Shown here piece after piece: positions 25,411 through 35,116 of a DNA stretch of 41,745 nucleotides (the first letter of the stretch is position 1; each line of letters begins with the position of its first letter). The notes below the pieces were generated by a model, which did no database searches, had not been told where the DNA came from, and was given only the letters and a program-made list of their open reading frames with translations. Origin of the DNA: an uncultured Streptococcus sp. Lineage in GTDB: Bacteria > Bacillota > Bacilli > Lactobacillales > Streptococcaceae. Location: NCBI RefSeq assembly GCF_938036805.1, contig NZ_CALHWC010000204.1, positions 1 through 41,745 of the forward strand. Reading direction: 5' to 3'. A program made the position numbers and the translations under genes.

Positions 25411-25625
25411 AAAAAACCGCAGACTTCTCCTAAAGGACGAAAAATCGCGGTACCACCTTTGTTTAGACAGGAAAAATCCTATCCCTCTTAGCCCGTAACG
25501 TAGGCAGACGTCGTTTCTTACTCAATTCAGAAACGATGAAGCAGAATGATAAATCAAACAAAAGGGATTACAGGTCTCTCACCACCACCTGCTCGCTGAA
25601 AATATTCTGTCTGATTTGTGTTTCT
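25411..25625 (-). promoter_or_regulatory. T-box riboswitch of ileS
   Basis: The minus-strand leader contains GGTGGTACCGCG (25457..25446), the conserved T-box sequence that pairs with the uncharged tRNA acceptor end. The Stem I signature GGTGGTGAGAGACC is near 25590-25575. A probable Ile specifier ATC is at 25550..25548. The terminator stem closes with ACCGC/GCGGT and is followed by six T (25416..25411). Uncharged tRNA-Ile would stabilise the antiterminator. The -10 box TATAAT (25637..25632) overlaps the divIVA stop codon. Confidence 0.92.
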
Positions 25626-25632
25626 GCACTTA

Positions 25633-26418
25633 TTATAAAAGATCTACTGGAACTTTAGAATCTTTATCCGATTCTGAATGTTTTACTGATTCTAAAATTT
25701 CTTTCTGTTGTGCTTGGATCAACTCTTCATCTATAGTCTGAAGGGTCTGAGTTTCTGCCAATTCTCGATTTGCTTGCTCAATTCGCTCTTGCAATTCAGC
25801 TATTTCCTCAGGTGAGAATTGGCGCGTAACATCCACTTCTTCCTCTAGCTCGACTTTTTCTCCAAGCGCCTCTTCAACCACTTCTTTAAAGGCTTCATCA
25901 CTGGTTTGGAGATAGGCAGCAGTTGGGCGAAGGATATCTTCCCAATCTGGAGAGTCAACAATACTTAATTGACTTTCAATTGTCGATTTGAGGCGCTGAT
26001 GGAAGACTCGTGTTTTATTTTTTAATTCTTCTGTCTCAACAGCTACTCTCTTGGCATTATCTGTAGCCTGACGAAGAATATCATTTGCCTTATACTTAGC
26101 TCTATCTAATAAACGTTGCGCATCTTGCTCTGCTTGCTGCACAATATTTCCTGAACGTTCTTGTGCTGCCTGTTTGACCCGCTCTGCTGTATCTTGTGCA
26201 ATCAAAACAGATTGGCTGAGCGAGTCTTTCATTTCATCAAAATAAATTAGACGTTCTTCAAGATTACGGATTTTTGCTTCTTTCTCACGATTCTCACGGA
26301 TTAATTCCTCATAATCATTGACAATGATATCAAGAAATTCTTCAACTTCATCAATATCGTACCCTCTAAATCTGGTTGAAAAACCTTTATCTCTAATATC
26401 TAATGATGTTAGTGCCAT
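25633..26418 (-). CDS. divIVA: Cell division protein DivIVA
   Basis: This 261-residue coiled-coil protein begins with the DivIVA lipid-binding domain (SLDIRDKGFSTRFRGYDIDEVEEFLD). Two long heptad-repeat regions follow at about 30-70 and 75-165, then an acidic C-terminal tail. It marks poles and septa in streptococci and guides division and peripheral growth. It is the last gene of the ylm-fts cluster and lies 9 bases after ylmH, with a GGAGG ribosome binding site. Confidence 0.95.
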   Translation of the reverse strand: MALTSLDIRDKGFSTRFRGYDIDEVEEFLDIIVNDYEELIRENREKEAKIRNLEERLIYFDEMKDSLSQSVLIAQDTAERVKQAAQERSGNIVQQAEQDAQRLLDRAKYKANDILRQATDNAKRVAVETEELKNKTRVFHQRLKSTIESQLSIVDSPDWEDILRPTAAYLQTSDEAFKEVVEEALGEKVELEEEVDVTRQFSPEEIAELQERIEQANRELAETQTLQTIDEELIQAQQKEILESVKHSESDKDSKVPVDLL

Positions 26419-26427
26419 GTTTCCTCC

Positions 26428-27213
26428 TTATTTGCTAGGTAATAATTCAACTGTTAGTTTATGCTTCCCGTTTTTGGAAAAACCATTTTCTGTTAAAATC
26501 TTAAATCTTCCATATTTCCTAACGCTAATCAAATCCCCCAGAGAGAGCTGGTGACTAGGGTTATCAATGGTTCTGTAGTTCTGCTTTACCTGCTTCCCCA
26601 TGATTAGTTCCACAGCTTGACTACGTGATAATTTAAAGACTGTGGCTACCAGCTTATCCAATCTGAGACTAGAGACCAAAACATCTGTTGTTTTAGTCAC
26701 CGGTGCATCTTGTAACTGATCTTTGAAATCAACCCTTCTTAGCCGAACTGGAACTTTAGCTATTTTAGAAACATTCGTAATGAAATATTCTTCTAATCTT
26801 CTATCCACGAATACTTGTGCACGGTCATCCACGACGATAATATCGCCAAACGTCCGCCTCTCAATCCCTAGCTGATGCAAAAGGGTTCCCATAATTTGTG
26901 AATGAGTCACCTTATAGAACTTACTTGCATAGGTAATCTCTAGCAAGACCACATCGAAATCTTCGAGTTCTAATTGATAATAGCTAGGTGCAATCAACAC
27001 TTTAGCAAACTCACTTGGAAAATAATCTGAACTAGAAAACACTTGCACATCATATTGCTTACTCAAATTTTTGAGAATATTGACCTGATGAGGATTCAAA
27101 AAAGCAGTTGTCTCATAGCTATATTGATTTTCTACTCTTTGAAGCAATTCCATGCTTTTATCCAGAAAATCTTGATCATCCTGAGAAAAATGCTGATAGA
27201 TATTGTTTACCAT
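26428..27213 (-). CDS. ylmH: YlmH, S4-domain RNA-binding protein
   Basis: This 261-residue protein has an N-terminal YlmH domain and a C-terminal S4 RNA-binding domain at about 180-245 (SSLRLDKLVATVFKLSRSQAVELI). Homologues bind the ribosome and have been linked to rescue of stalled translation. It lies in the usual division-cluster place and overlaps yggT by 7 bases. Confidence 0.9.
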   Translation of the reverse strand: MVNNIYQHFSQDDQDFLDKSMELLQRVENQYSYETTAFLNPHQVNILKNLSKQYDVQVFSSSDYFPSEFAKVLIAPSYYQLELEDFDVVLLEITYASKFYKVTHSQIMGTLLHQLGIERRTFGDIIVVDDRAQVFVDRRLEEYFITNVSKIAKVPVRLRRVDFKDQLQDAPVTKTTDVLVSSLRLDKLVATVFKLSRSQAVELIMGKQVKQNYRTIDNPSHQLSLGDLISVRKYGRFKILTENGFSKNGKHKLTVELLPSK

Positions 27214-27482
27214 AGCAATAACAAGGAAGCAAGAATGTGTAGAAATAAGGTATCAAGCACTCTTAAGGCAAAAAGTGCCACCAGAACAGTAAAGTCTAAT
27301 CTACCAAACTGCAAGGGTAACCTGCGAAACAAACGCAAAAATGGTTCAACCAGAGAACCGACAAGCCTTCCTAGGGCTGTTTGGTAAGCTCCAGGGAACC
27401 AAGACAAGAGTGCATAGATGAAGACAAGAAGGGAGTAAAGATCAATTAGATTAGAAACTAATTTTAAAATAAAGTAAATCAT
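27207..27482 (-). CDS. YggT/YlmG family membrane protein
   Basis: This 91-residue protein has two hydrophobic segments (about 1-25 and 60-88) around the conserved ALLSWFPGAYQTALG and VEPFLRLFRRLPLQ motifs of the YggT family. In Gram-positives it is always found beside sepF and may help place division or photosystem proteins. Its detailed role is not known. The stop overlaps ylmH, and the start is 3 bases after sepF. Confidence 0.9.
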   Translation of the reverse strand: MIYFILKLVSNLIDLYSLLVFIYALLSWFPGAYQTALGRLVGSLVEPFLRLFRRLPLQFGRLDFTVLVALFALRVLDTLFLHILASLLLLW

Positions 27483-27485
27483 TAA

Positions 27486-28052
27486 TTATCTGCTGCGTTT
27501 CATATCAAAATCGTATTCACTCAGATCCACATCGTTTGGAAGGCGAATATCTTCTACATTGACGACAACATTGATTGGAGTGAGCAAGTACATGGTACTA
27601 GCAACTTTTCTCAAGTTCCCAGCCAAAACATAGCGCGCCCCATCAAGATAATCTAAACAACGTCTTGCTTGTACCTCTGTCATATATTGAAAATCAATTA
27701 AGATACTCTCATTCGCCACAAGTAAATCAACAACCTCTGTTGCTTCCTCATATTTTTTCGGATAGCGAACATCAATCGTAACCTTCTCACTAGATTTCAC
27801 TCGATGTTGAGCCAGTTCTTGTTGGCGAGCATGCAATCTAGTAATATTTTCCGTTGCAGGCTTTTGTTGGACTTGTGAAGAAGCTGAACGAGTACGTGCG
27901 TTTTCCTTTGCTGATGCAACTGGAACCGGCTCGACCTCTGCCTGCTTCAAAACAGAATCAGATTCATCTAAAGGCTGTACTGGTAAGTCAGACTTTTCTC
28001 CATCTTCTGTAAAGTATTCTATAAATTTATCAAATTTATCTTTTAATGACAT
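27486..28052 (-). CDS. sepF: Cell division protein SepF
   Basis: This 188-residue protein has an N-terminal amphipathic helix (MSLKDKFDKFIEYF) that can bind membrane and a disordered linker at about 25-95. The C-terminal SepF domain at about 97-180 includes IDVRYPKKYEEATEVVDLL and RYVLAGNLRKV. SepF binds FtsZ and anchors the Z-ring along with FtsA. It lies 9 bases after ylmE. Confidence 0.95.
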   Translation of the reverse strand: MSLKDKFDKFIEYFTEDGEKSDLPVQPLDESDSVLKQAEVEPVPVASAKENARTRSASSQVQQKPATENITRLHARQQELAQHRVKSSEKVTIDVRYPKKYEEATEVVDLLVANESILIDFQYMTEVQARRCLDYLDGARYVLAGNLRKVASTMYLLTPINVVVNVEDIRLPNDVDLSEYDFDMKRSR

Positions 28053-28061
28053 AGTTCTTTC

Positions 28062-28733
28062 CTATTTAAAAAATGCTGTTCCGATTCTGACATAGGTTGA
28101 GCCGTTGGCAATCGCTTCTGGATAATCACGGCTCATTCCCATACTCAAATCAGAAAAGGGCATGTTTTTTAACTGTTTGCTTTGTAAGTTTAATTGAAGC
28201 TGATGTGCCTCTGAAAAAATCTGATTCAGCTCTTGATGATCAGCTTCGAGTGGAGCCATGGTCATCAGGCCAACAATGCAAATGTTTTCTAAGGCTGCAA
28301 GCTCTGGTAAAACACTATCTAGTTCTTCAACTAAAAAACCGTGCTTGCTTTCTTCTTTTGAAATATTCACTTGCAAGAAACAATTAATCACATGATCTGC
28401 TCGCTTGTTGATTTCTTGAGCCAATTTGACAGAGTCTAAAGCATGGAAATAATCAACATAGTTGATCACATCTTTAACTTTCCTTCTCTGCAAACTACCA
28501 ATCAAATGCCAAGTAAGGTTTTCTTCCTTTAAAGCATGATATTTTTCAAGAAACTTATCTACTCGATTTTCTCCAATATGTTTAATCCCTGTATCCACGA
28601 GCTTTTTAGCTGTTTCACAGTCAACATACTTGGTAACCGCAATAATGTTTACGGAGTCCTTCAATCGATTTTCTTTTTCAACTATTTGAGCAACATTTTG
28701 AAAAATTAAATCTTTATTTACTTGAAAATCCAT
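28062..28733 (-). CDS. ylmE: YggS/YlmE family pyridoxal-phosphate homeostasis protein
   Basis: This 223-residue alanine-racemase-fold protein has the PLP lysine in IIAVTKYVD, followed by HIGENRVDKF and LTWHLIGSLQRRK, and SMGMSRDYPEAI near the end. These are signatures of the PLP homeostasis family. It has no known division role but is conserved between sepF and ftsZ. The gap to ftsZ is 4 bases. Confidence 0.92.
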   Translation of the reverse strand: MDFQVNKDLIFQNVAQIVEKENRLKDSVNIIAVTKYVDCETAKKLVDTGIKHIGENRVDKFLEKYHALKEENLTWHLIGSLQRRKVKDVINYVDYFHALDSVKLAQEINKRADHVINCFLQVNISKEESKHGFLVEELDSVLPELAALENICIVGLMTMAPLEADHQELNQIFSEAHQLQLNLQSKQLKNMPFSDLSMGMSRDYPEAIANGSTYVRIGTAFFK

Positions 28734-28737
28734 TTAA

Positions 28738-30003
28738 TTAGCGATTTCTAAAGAATGGCGGTGTTTCAAGTTCGTCATCCTCTTCCTTGATATCGGTAAA
28801 GCGCTCTACACGACTAGAAGGCACAGGTTCTGCTTGACGAACAATTGATTCACGGCGTAAATCCCAGTCTCCAAAGGCTGAAGCTCTAGAAGTTTCTACA
28901 GTTGAGCGATGAGAAGGAGCTGGCATTTCTCTTGTTTCTGCCATATCGAAGTTTCGATCATAATGAGCAGATGCTTGTGCTGAGCGTACTTGCTCAGCTC
29001 GGCTCGCAGGTTTAACGCCTTGCAATCCACTTACCTTATCAACCTTATCCTCTTTAACACCTGTTGCAACAACAGTTACACGGATTTCATCCTTCATAGA
29101 CTCATCAATAGAAGTACCGAGCCAGATGTTAACACCATGACCAGCTGCCTGATTAACGATTTCAGAAGCTTCTTCTGCTTCAATCAAGGTCATATCTAAG
29201 CCACCAGTAACGTTGACGATCACGTCTTCTGCACCATCAATAGTTGTCTCAAGAAGTGGAGAGTAGATAGCTTTGCGAGCTGCTTCAATAACACGTTCTT
29301 CACCGCTTCCGATACCGATACCCATCAAAGCATTACCTTTGTTTTCCATAACAGTCTTCACGTCTGCAAAGTCAAGGTTGATCAAGCCAGGGCTAGTAAT
29401 CAAGTCAGTAATACCCTGAACCCCTTGGCGCAATACGTTATCAGCTTCACTCAAGGCTTCCAGAAGCGGAGTTTTCTTGTCAACAATTTCCAAAAGGTTG
29501 TTGTTTGAAATGATCAAAAGAGTATCTACATGTTCACGCAGTTCATTGATTCCTTCAACGGCAAAATTACCACGTTTATTTCCTTCAAAGCCAAATGGAC
29601 GTGTTACAACTGCTACAGTTAGGGCGCCTATTGATTTAGCAATGCGAGCAATAACTGGTGCAGCACCTGTACCAGAGCCACCACCCATACCAGCAGTGAT
29701 AAAGACCATGTCTGCTCCTTGAAGGGCTTCTGTCAAAACTTCTTCGCTTTCTTCTGCTGCTTTTCGACCAACCTCAGGTTGACCTCCGGCACCCAGACCA
29801 CGAGTCAACTTAGGACCAAGCTGGATAACTGTTTCTGCTTTTGCACTGCTCAGTGCTTGCACATCTGTATTTGCTGCGATAAATTCTACGCCAGCAAGAC
29901 CTTCATCGATCATTCGGTTAATAGCGTTTCCGCCGCCGCCGCCGACACCAATTACTTTAATGACTGCGCCTTGTGCAGCAGCCGCATCAAATGAAAATGT
30001 CAT
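28738..30003 (-). CDS. ftsZ: Cell division protein FtsZ
   Basis: This 421-residue tubulin homologue forms the Z-ring. The GTP-binding signature GGGSGTGAAP is near residues 106-115, and the N-terminal GVGGGGGNAINRM and the T7 loop segment NLDFADVKTVM are intact. A variable linker follows at about 320-400. The conserved C-terminal peptide (EDDELETPPFFRNR) binds FtsA and SepF. It lies 16 bases after ftsA. Confidence 0.98.
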   Translation of the reverse strand: MTFSFDAAAAQGAVIKVIGVGGGGGNAINRMIDEGLAGVEFIAANTDVQALSSAKAETVIQLGPKLTRGLGAGGQPEVGRKAAEESEEVLTEALQGADMVFITAGMGGGSGTGAAPVIARIAKSIGALTVAVVTRPFGFEGNKRGNFAVEGINELREHVDTLLIISNNNLLEIVDKKTPLLEALSEADNVLRQGVQGITDLITSPGLINLDFADVKTVMENKGNALMGIGIGSGEERVIEAARKAIYSPLLETTIDGAEDVIVNVTGGLDMTLIEAEEASEIVNQAAGHGVNIWLGTSIDESMKDEIRVTVVATGVKEDKVDKVSGLQGVKPASRAEQVRSAQASAHYDRNFDMAETREMPAPSHRSTVETSRASAFGDWDLRRESIVRQAEPVPSSRVERFTDIKEEDDELETPPFFRNR

Positions 30004-30019
30004 AATCTATTTATTCTCC

Positions 30020-31384
30020 TTACTCAAACATATTACCAATTAAATTGCGCATCTTATCTGTAAGACTAGCTTTTGGTTCCTCTTGTGGTACTTCATTTCT
30101 AAGCGGTGCAACTTCTGGTTCCACCTCTTGAACTGGTTGAACCGGTTCAACCGGCTGATGATCAAAGCGAGGTACTCTATGACTTGGTCGTTCAAAGCTA
30201 GTTGCTTGATGACGCAACTGCTCGTCTCCACGAACAGCAGCTTGTGCAATTCGATCCACTTCGGTCAGATTGCCAGCATACTCTGAAAGACTAATCACGT
30301 GGGCAAAAGCTGGATTACGGATACCGATTTGATTTGGTACATATAATTTAGTGTGAACGCCAAATACTTCCTGAGCTAATTCTACAACGCCAGGCAAGAT
30401 CGCTCCACCACCAACGATGACGATACCACCAGGAAGATCTAACACGTGTCTTCTATCTAAATCTTGCTTGATTTGTTCAAAAACATGTTTGATACGAGCA
30501 GAGATGATTTCAGCTAGATAGGTTTCTGTTATTTCAACTGGATGAACTTCCCCGATGACTTCAACTGGGAAAGATTCTGTGCCTGCAAATGGTACATAAG
30601 CTACACCATAGTTAAATTTCAAGCTTTCTGCCAATTTCTGAGAAGTTTTCAACACTTTTGAAATGTCTTTTGTGACATAGTCGCCGCCTTCTTGATAGAT
30701 ATTGGTAAATTGTAATTCTTGATTTTTTACAGAAGCAACTGTAGTTTGTCCGCCACCCATATCAATGACTGTCGCACCAAACTCTCGTTCTCCTTCGTTC
30801 AAGATGGATTTTGTCATCGCTAAAGGAGAAATGATAATATTCTCCAATTTCACTCCTGCACGCTCCACTGTTTTACGGAGATTATGCAGGATTGTACGAG
30901 GACCAGTGTAAAGTAGGCCGCGCATTTCTAGGCGAATCCCCATCATACCACGAGGATCACGGATCCCTTGGAAGCCATCAACAACAAACTCTTCTGGAAT
31001 GAAGGTAATTACTTCACGGTCAGGAGTCATGCTCTTGGTCAAGGCAGATCTTACAACGCTCTCGACATCTTCATCGGTAATTTCTTTGGAGTCACTAGTC
31101 ACAGGAATCATTCCTTGAGTTGGCTCAATTTGCAGTAGATTTGCAGGCAAGCCAACATTCACTAGTCCAATTGAAATCCCCGCTTTTTCTTCTGCTTGAG
31201 AAATTGCTGACTTAATAGCCGCTGCTGCTGCTTCAATATCGACAATAATCCCATCTTTAACGCCAGCACTCTTTGCATTGCTGACTCCAATAACATTCAT
31301 TTCACCGTTGATGTGCTCTGCCACCAACACTTTAATTGTGCTACTTCCTATATCTAATCCAGTAAAAAAGCCATCTCTAGCCAT
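30020..31384 (-). CDS. ftsA: Cell division protein FtsA
   Basis: This actin-like protein tethers FtsZ to the membrane. I chose MARDGFFTGLDIGSS (454 residues) because GAGG stands before it and the length matches streptococcal FtsA. The upstream frame of 11 extra codons has no ribosome binding site. Seen are the phosphate-1 loop GLDIGSSTIKV, the VIDMGGGQTTV loop and GGAILPGV. A C-terminal amphipathic helix, SLTDKMRNLIGNMFE, is the membrane-targeting sequence. An extended -10 (TGATATAAT, 31465..31460) lies upstream, so ftsA-ftsZ may have its own promoter. Confidence 0.96.
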   Translation of the reverse strand: MARDGFFTGLDIGSSTIKVLVAEHINGEMNVIGVSNAKSAGVKDGIIVDIEAAAAAIKSAISQAEEKAGISIGLVNVGLPANLLQIEPTQGMIPVTSDSKEITDEDVESVVRSALTKSMTPDREVITFIPEEFVVDGFQGIRDPRGMMGIRLEMRGLLYTGPRTILHNLRKTVERAGVKLENIIISPLAMTKSILNEGEREFGATVIDMGGGQTTVASVKNQELQFTNIYQEGGDYVTKDISKVLKTSQKLAESLKFNYGVAYVPFAGTESFPVEVIGEVHPVEITETYLAEIISARIKHVFEQIKQDLDRRHVLDLPGGIVIVGGGAILPGVVELAQEVFGVHTKLYVPNQIGIRNPAFAHVISLSEYAGNLTEVDRIAQAAVRGDEQLRHQATSFERPSHRVPRFDHQPVEPVQPVQEVEPEVAPLRNEVPQEEPKASLTDKMRNLIGNMFE

Positions 31385-31507
31385 TACATCAGTCCTCTCT
31401 GTCTTCCACGTTTCCATTCTAATACAAATAACTCTAGAAAATAGGGTTATCCAAACTTTATTATATCATAAAAATACGAAATTGGCGCAGTTTTTTATCT
31501 ATAATAA

Positions 31508-32695
31508 TTAGTTATTTTCAGAAATCTCTGGCTTTTCTGCCTGAGATTGGGCAGAATGCTCGGTAGATTGCTCTGCATGTTGAGCCGAAGATTCTGTATC
31601 TTGCGCATCGTTACTAGCTTCATGGATAACTTCATTTTCTGTGCCTTGCGCATAGCTAAAAATACCAGCCTCCATATCGACCACGCTTGGCACTTCCAAC
31701 TGAGGATGAATTCCTTCATAGTAGGGAAGTTTCTTAGCAATATGAGAAATAGGAACTAAAATTTGGTGTTCATCAGACATGGTAATAGTCACTAAATCCT
31801 CTGTCACCTTGCTAGGAGTTAAATCAACTTTTCTGATGCTCTTTTTGACTGAATCGGGAACATTCTTCAGTTGTTGAACAAACTCCTTGATCAAGCCTGC
31901 ATCCGAAAAGATCACATCCATCCGCTCTTCAGGCAAGGCATCAGCCGCAACCTCATTTTTTACGTATTCTCCACTCGTTAAAATAGGATAATACTTAGAA
32001 TCTTTCTGCAAATAACCTAAAATGCCATATTCCTGAACATCGATTTTGAAAGTCAGTGGGAATTGATAGGTCATTTCTACATTTTCAATCCAGGGGCTAG
32101 AAGCTTTCAGATTTTGCTCATAATGATGGCGATTTTTGTAAACAGTAACAGTATAATCGCGTTGATCAATTTTGCTACTGCTTTTTAGTTCCTCCTGACT
32201 CACAACCTTGTTCCCAGTAAATTCAATGGTCTTCATAGTTGCAAGTGGCGTGAGGAAATAAAGGGACGATAAAAAGATTAGGGAACTTGTCACTAAAACT
32301 GGCAAAGCCCGATACCAATGGATTCTCTCAATTGGAACCTTCGGAGGCTCAAGCTGATCTACTTCTTCTTCCTCTTGCTCTTCTTGTTCTTGGGCTTCCT
32401 CTTGCTCCTCACCTTCAGTTTCAGAATCTTGCACTTCAGTTTCTTCTTCACTTGTAGGAGAGTCTGTGTCAGTTTCTTCGGAGACTGTATGCTCTTCGTT
32501 AGAAGGCTCTTGATTTTCAAGCTTTGCCTTCATTTCTTCTTTTTTCTTCTCTAGCTCAGCTTGTTTCTGCTCTAACTCTGCTTGCTTCTTGGCCTTTTCT
32601 TGAGCTTTTTTCTCAAGATACTCTTTATTTCTGACTTGCCATTCAGAGAGAGAAAGTTGAGCATCTTTTTGCTTATCTTCCTTGCTTTTTTTCAT
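31508..32695 (-). CDS. divIB: Cell division protein DivIB/FtsQ
   Basis: This 395-residue bitopic membrane protein has a cytoplasmic N-terminal region of about 130 residues, coiled and then extremely acidic (long Glu/Gln stretches at about 65-115). One membrane segment is near 130-150 (ALPVLVTSSLIFLSSLYFL), followed by a POTRA domain (MKTIEFTGNKVVSQEEL) and a beta domain. A Ser/Gln/Glu-rich tail ends the protein. It stabilises the DivIC-FtsL complex at the septum. It overlaps murG by 4 bases. Confidence 0.93.
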   Translation of the reverse strand: MKKSKEDKQKDAQLSLSEWQVRNKEYLEKKAQEKAKKQAELEQKQAELEKKKEEMKAKLENQEPSNEEHTVSEETDTDSPTSEEETEVQDSETEGEEQEEAQEQEEQEEEEVDQLEPPKVPIERIHWYRALPVLVTSSLIFLSSLYFLTPLATMKTIEFTGNKVVSQEELKSSSKIDQRDYTVTVYKNRHHYEQNLKASSPWIENVEMTYQFPLTFKIDVQEYGILGYLQKDSKYYPILTSGEYVKNEVAADALPEERMDVIFSDAGLIKEFVQQLKNVPDSVKKSIRKVDLTPSKVTEDLVTITMSDEHQILVPISHIAKKLPYYEGIHPQLEVPSVVDMEAGIFSYAQGTENEVIHEASNDAQDTESSAQHAEQSTEHSAQSQAEKPEISENN

Positions 32696-33762
32696 ATTTT
32701 CCCTTTGTTAATATTTTGCTTTAAAATTTCATAAAATTCATCTACTGATGTTAGTTCAGGCGCTTCTTCCATTCGTTGATAGTAGGCAGCCTTTTCCCTC
32801 AGTAACTCATCCACTGCTACTTGAAGATTGACCCGATTCAAGTTTTCTTCATTGATTTTAAGCGCATAGCCTTTTTCCAAGAAGTAGTTGGCATTTTCAA
32901 TCTGATCCCCTCGACTTGCCCCCAGCCCTAAAGGTACAATCACTTGCAACTTCTTCATAGCCAGTAATTCAAAGATAGTATTGGAACCACCTCGTGTCAC
33001 GACAACATCTGCCATAGCCATTAGTGGCTGATACAGATCTGTCACATAGGACACCCGGTAAATACGGTGAGAAAGCTCATCCAAACTAGCATCGCCTGTC
33101 AGATTGATAATATTATATTTTTCAATCAAGCGATCCTTATTTTTTGTAATAAAATCATTGAAAACTTTCGCGCCTCCTGAGCCACCGACAAAGAGCAGGG
33201 TAGGTTTTCCTTCTGTGAAATGAGCCTTGATTTTCTCAATCTCAGTTGGTTCTGTTTGAGGGAGAGTAGCAATCTTGGTCACCGCTCCAACATGTTCAGC
33301 CTTGCTCAGTCCTTTAGCTTGCTCAAAAGTCGTGAACATCTTTGTTGCGCATTTATAACCGATTTTATTAGCCAAACCAAGCGACAAATCAGACTCATGA
33401 ATGAAAACTGGAACGCCGGTCACCTTCGCCGCAATCACTGGCGGAACAGACACAAAGCCTCCTTTTGAAAATAGGGCTTTGGGACGGACTTTTAACATGA
33501 TACCCAGCGACTGGAGAATGCCGCCTGCCACTTTAAAAACATCCCAAAGATTCTGCCAAGAAAAATAGCGACGGAGCTTGCCAGTTGCAATCGAATGGAA
33601 AACAATAGGTAGTCCTGATTTTTGAATTTCCTTGTACTCAATCCCATGGCGGTCACCGATATAATGGACTTCCCAGCCCTCTTCGATAAATTTAGGCATC
33701 AGCAAAAGATTGAGGGTCACATGGCCAACTGTCCCTCCGCCTGTAAATACTATTTTTTTCAT
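32692..33762 (-). CDS. murG: UDP-GlcNAc--lipid I transferase MurG
   Basis: This 356-residue GT-B enzyme converts lipid I to lipid II at the inner membrane face. The glycine-rich start is FTGGGTVGHV (streptococcal MurG often has V for the second G). The second domain has LFVGGSGGAKVFN, and VVTRGGSNTIFELLAMKK fits the UDP-GlcNAc site. It overlaps divIB by 4 bases and begins one base after murD ends. Confidence 0.96.
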   Translation of the reverse strand: MKKIVFTGGGTVGHVTLNLLLMPKFIEEGWEVHYIGDRHGIEYKEIQKSGLPIVFHSIATGKLRRYFSWQNLWDVFKVAGGILQSLGIMLKVRPKALFSKGGFVSVPPVIAAKVTGVPVFIHESDLSLGLANKIGYKCATKMFTTFEQAKGLSKAEHVGAVTKIATLPQTEPTEIEKIKAHFTEGKPTLLFVGGSGGAKVFNDFITKNKDRLIEKYNIINLTGDASLDELSHRIYRVSYVTDLYQPLMAMADVVVTRGGSNTIFELLAMKKLQVIVPLGLGASRGDQIENANYFLEKGYALKINEENLNRVNLQVAVDELLREKAAYYQRMEEAPELTSVDEFYEILKQNINKGKI

Positions 33763-33763
33763 T

Positions 33764-35116
33764 TTATCCCTTTAATTCTTTAAACACGGCAAGGAATTCA
33801 TCGCCCCGCACTTCAAAATTTTTATACATATCCCAGCTAGCATTGGCTGGACTGAGAAGGACAACATCCCCAGGCTCCGCCACAGAAAAGGCTTTGCGAG
33901 TAGCATCTCTGACATCTGAAGCATCCAGATAGCCCACTTCTGCCTGATCCGCAGCCCGCTTAACACGCGCAGCCGATTCTCCCAGAATCACCATCTTTTT
34001 CAATCCCTTGATATCTGGCACCAATTCATCAAATTCATTGCCACGATCCAGACCACCAGCAATCAGAATAACCTTGCTATTGTCAAAGCCCGACAAAGCT
34101 TTTTGTGTCGCTAAAATATTAGTTGATTTACTGTCATTGTAAAATTTGACTTGATTGATTTCACCCACATACTGGAGCCGATGCTTGACACCACCAAAAT
34201 GAGCCAGAGTTTCTTTAATAACTTGATTGTCAACCCCGCGCAGTTTAGCGACAGCAATGGTTGCTAGAGCATTTTCTACATTGTGGCTACCGAGCACGCC
34301 AAGTTCAGAGGCTTTCACAATGGCTTCCCCACGGAAAGTCAGCACATCGCCGTCCAGATAAGCTCCATCGACCTTTTCTTGGGTTGAAAAAGGAATCACC
34401 TGGGCTGCTGTTTTCTTAGCCAATTCTTTCGCCAAGTCTTGATTGAAATTCAAAACGACATAATCAGAAGCTGTCATATTTTTTTGGATATTCCACTTGG
34501 CTGCCACATATTCCTCAAAAGAGCCGTGATAGTCCAGATGCGTCGGCATCAGATTTGTAATGACCGCTATTTCTGGATGGAAGGCTTCGATTCCCATTAG
34601 TTGGAAGGAAGAAAGTTCCATGACCAAAGTGTCTGTTTTACCCGCATCTTGAGCGACTTGACTAGCTGGAAATCCGATATTCCCAGACAAAAGACCATTT
34701 TGACCACCTGCTGTTAGCACTTCCGCAATCATGGTTGTCGTAGTCGTTTTTCCATTGGAACCAGTAATCCCAATAATCGGTGCATCCGAAATCAGATAAG
34801 CCAGCTCCACTTCGGTAATGACAGGAATCTGCTTTTCCAAAGCCCTCATGACCATAGGATTGTTATAAGGAATGCCTGGATTTTTCACCATCCATTCAAA
34901 ATCTTCATCCAACAGTTCCAGAGGATGGCCACCTGTCACGACTTTAATTCCTTCTTCTAGCAAAGATTGGGCAGCTGGATTTTCCTCGAAAGGTTTCCCA
35001 TCATTGACCGTCACAATCGCTCCAAGCTTATCCAAAAGGCGGGCAGCTGACTCCCCAGATTTAGCTAAACCCAACACCAAAACTTTCTTATTGGCAAATT
35101 TTGAAATAGTCTTCAT
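33764..35116 (-). CDS. murD: UDP-MurNAc-L-alanine--D-glutamate ligase MurD
   Basis: This 450-residue cytoplasmic ligase adds D-Glu to UDP-MurNAc-L-Ala. The ATP motif GITGSNGKTTTT is near residues 107-118, and the family segments TNLMPTHLDYHGSFEEY and KFYNDSKSTN follow. I chose MKTISKFANK at 35116, because AAGAGG lies six bases upstream and the length fits the family. Two further ATGs upstream lie too close to or inside that site. It heads murD-murG-divIB. Confidence 0.96.
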   Translation of the reverse strand: MKTISKFANKKVLVLGLAKSGESAARLLDKLGAIVTVNDGKPFEENPAAQSLLEEGIKVVTGGHPLELLDEDFEWMVKNPGIPYNNPMVMRALEKQIPVITEVELAYLISDAPIIGITGSNGKTTTTTMIAEVLTAGGQNGLLSGNIGFPASQVAQDAGKTDTLVMELSSFQLMGIEAFHPEIAVITNLMPTHLDYHGSFEEYVAAKWNIQKNMTASDYVVLNFNQDLAKELAKKTAAQVIPFSTQEKVDGAYLDGDVLTFRGEAIVKASELGVLGSHNVENALATIAVAKLRGVDNQVIKETLAHFGGVKHRLQYVGEINQVKFYNDSKSTNILATQKALSGFDNSKVILIAGGLDRGNEFDELVPDIKGLKKMVILGESAARVKRAADQAEVGYLDASDVRDATRKAFSVAEPGDVVLLSPANASWDMYKNFEVRGDEFLAVFKELKG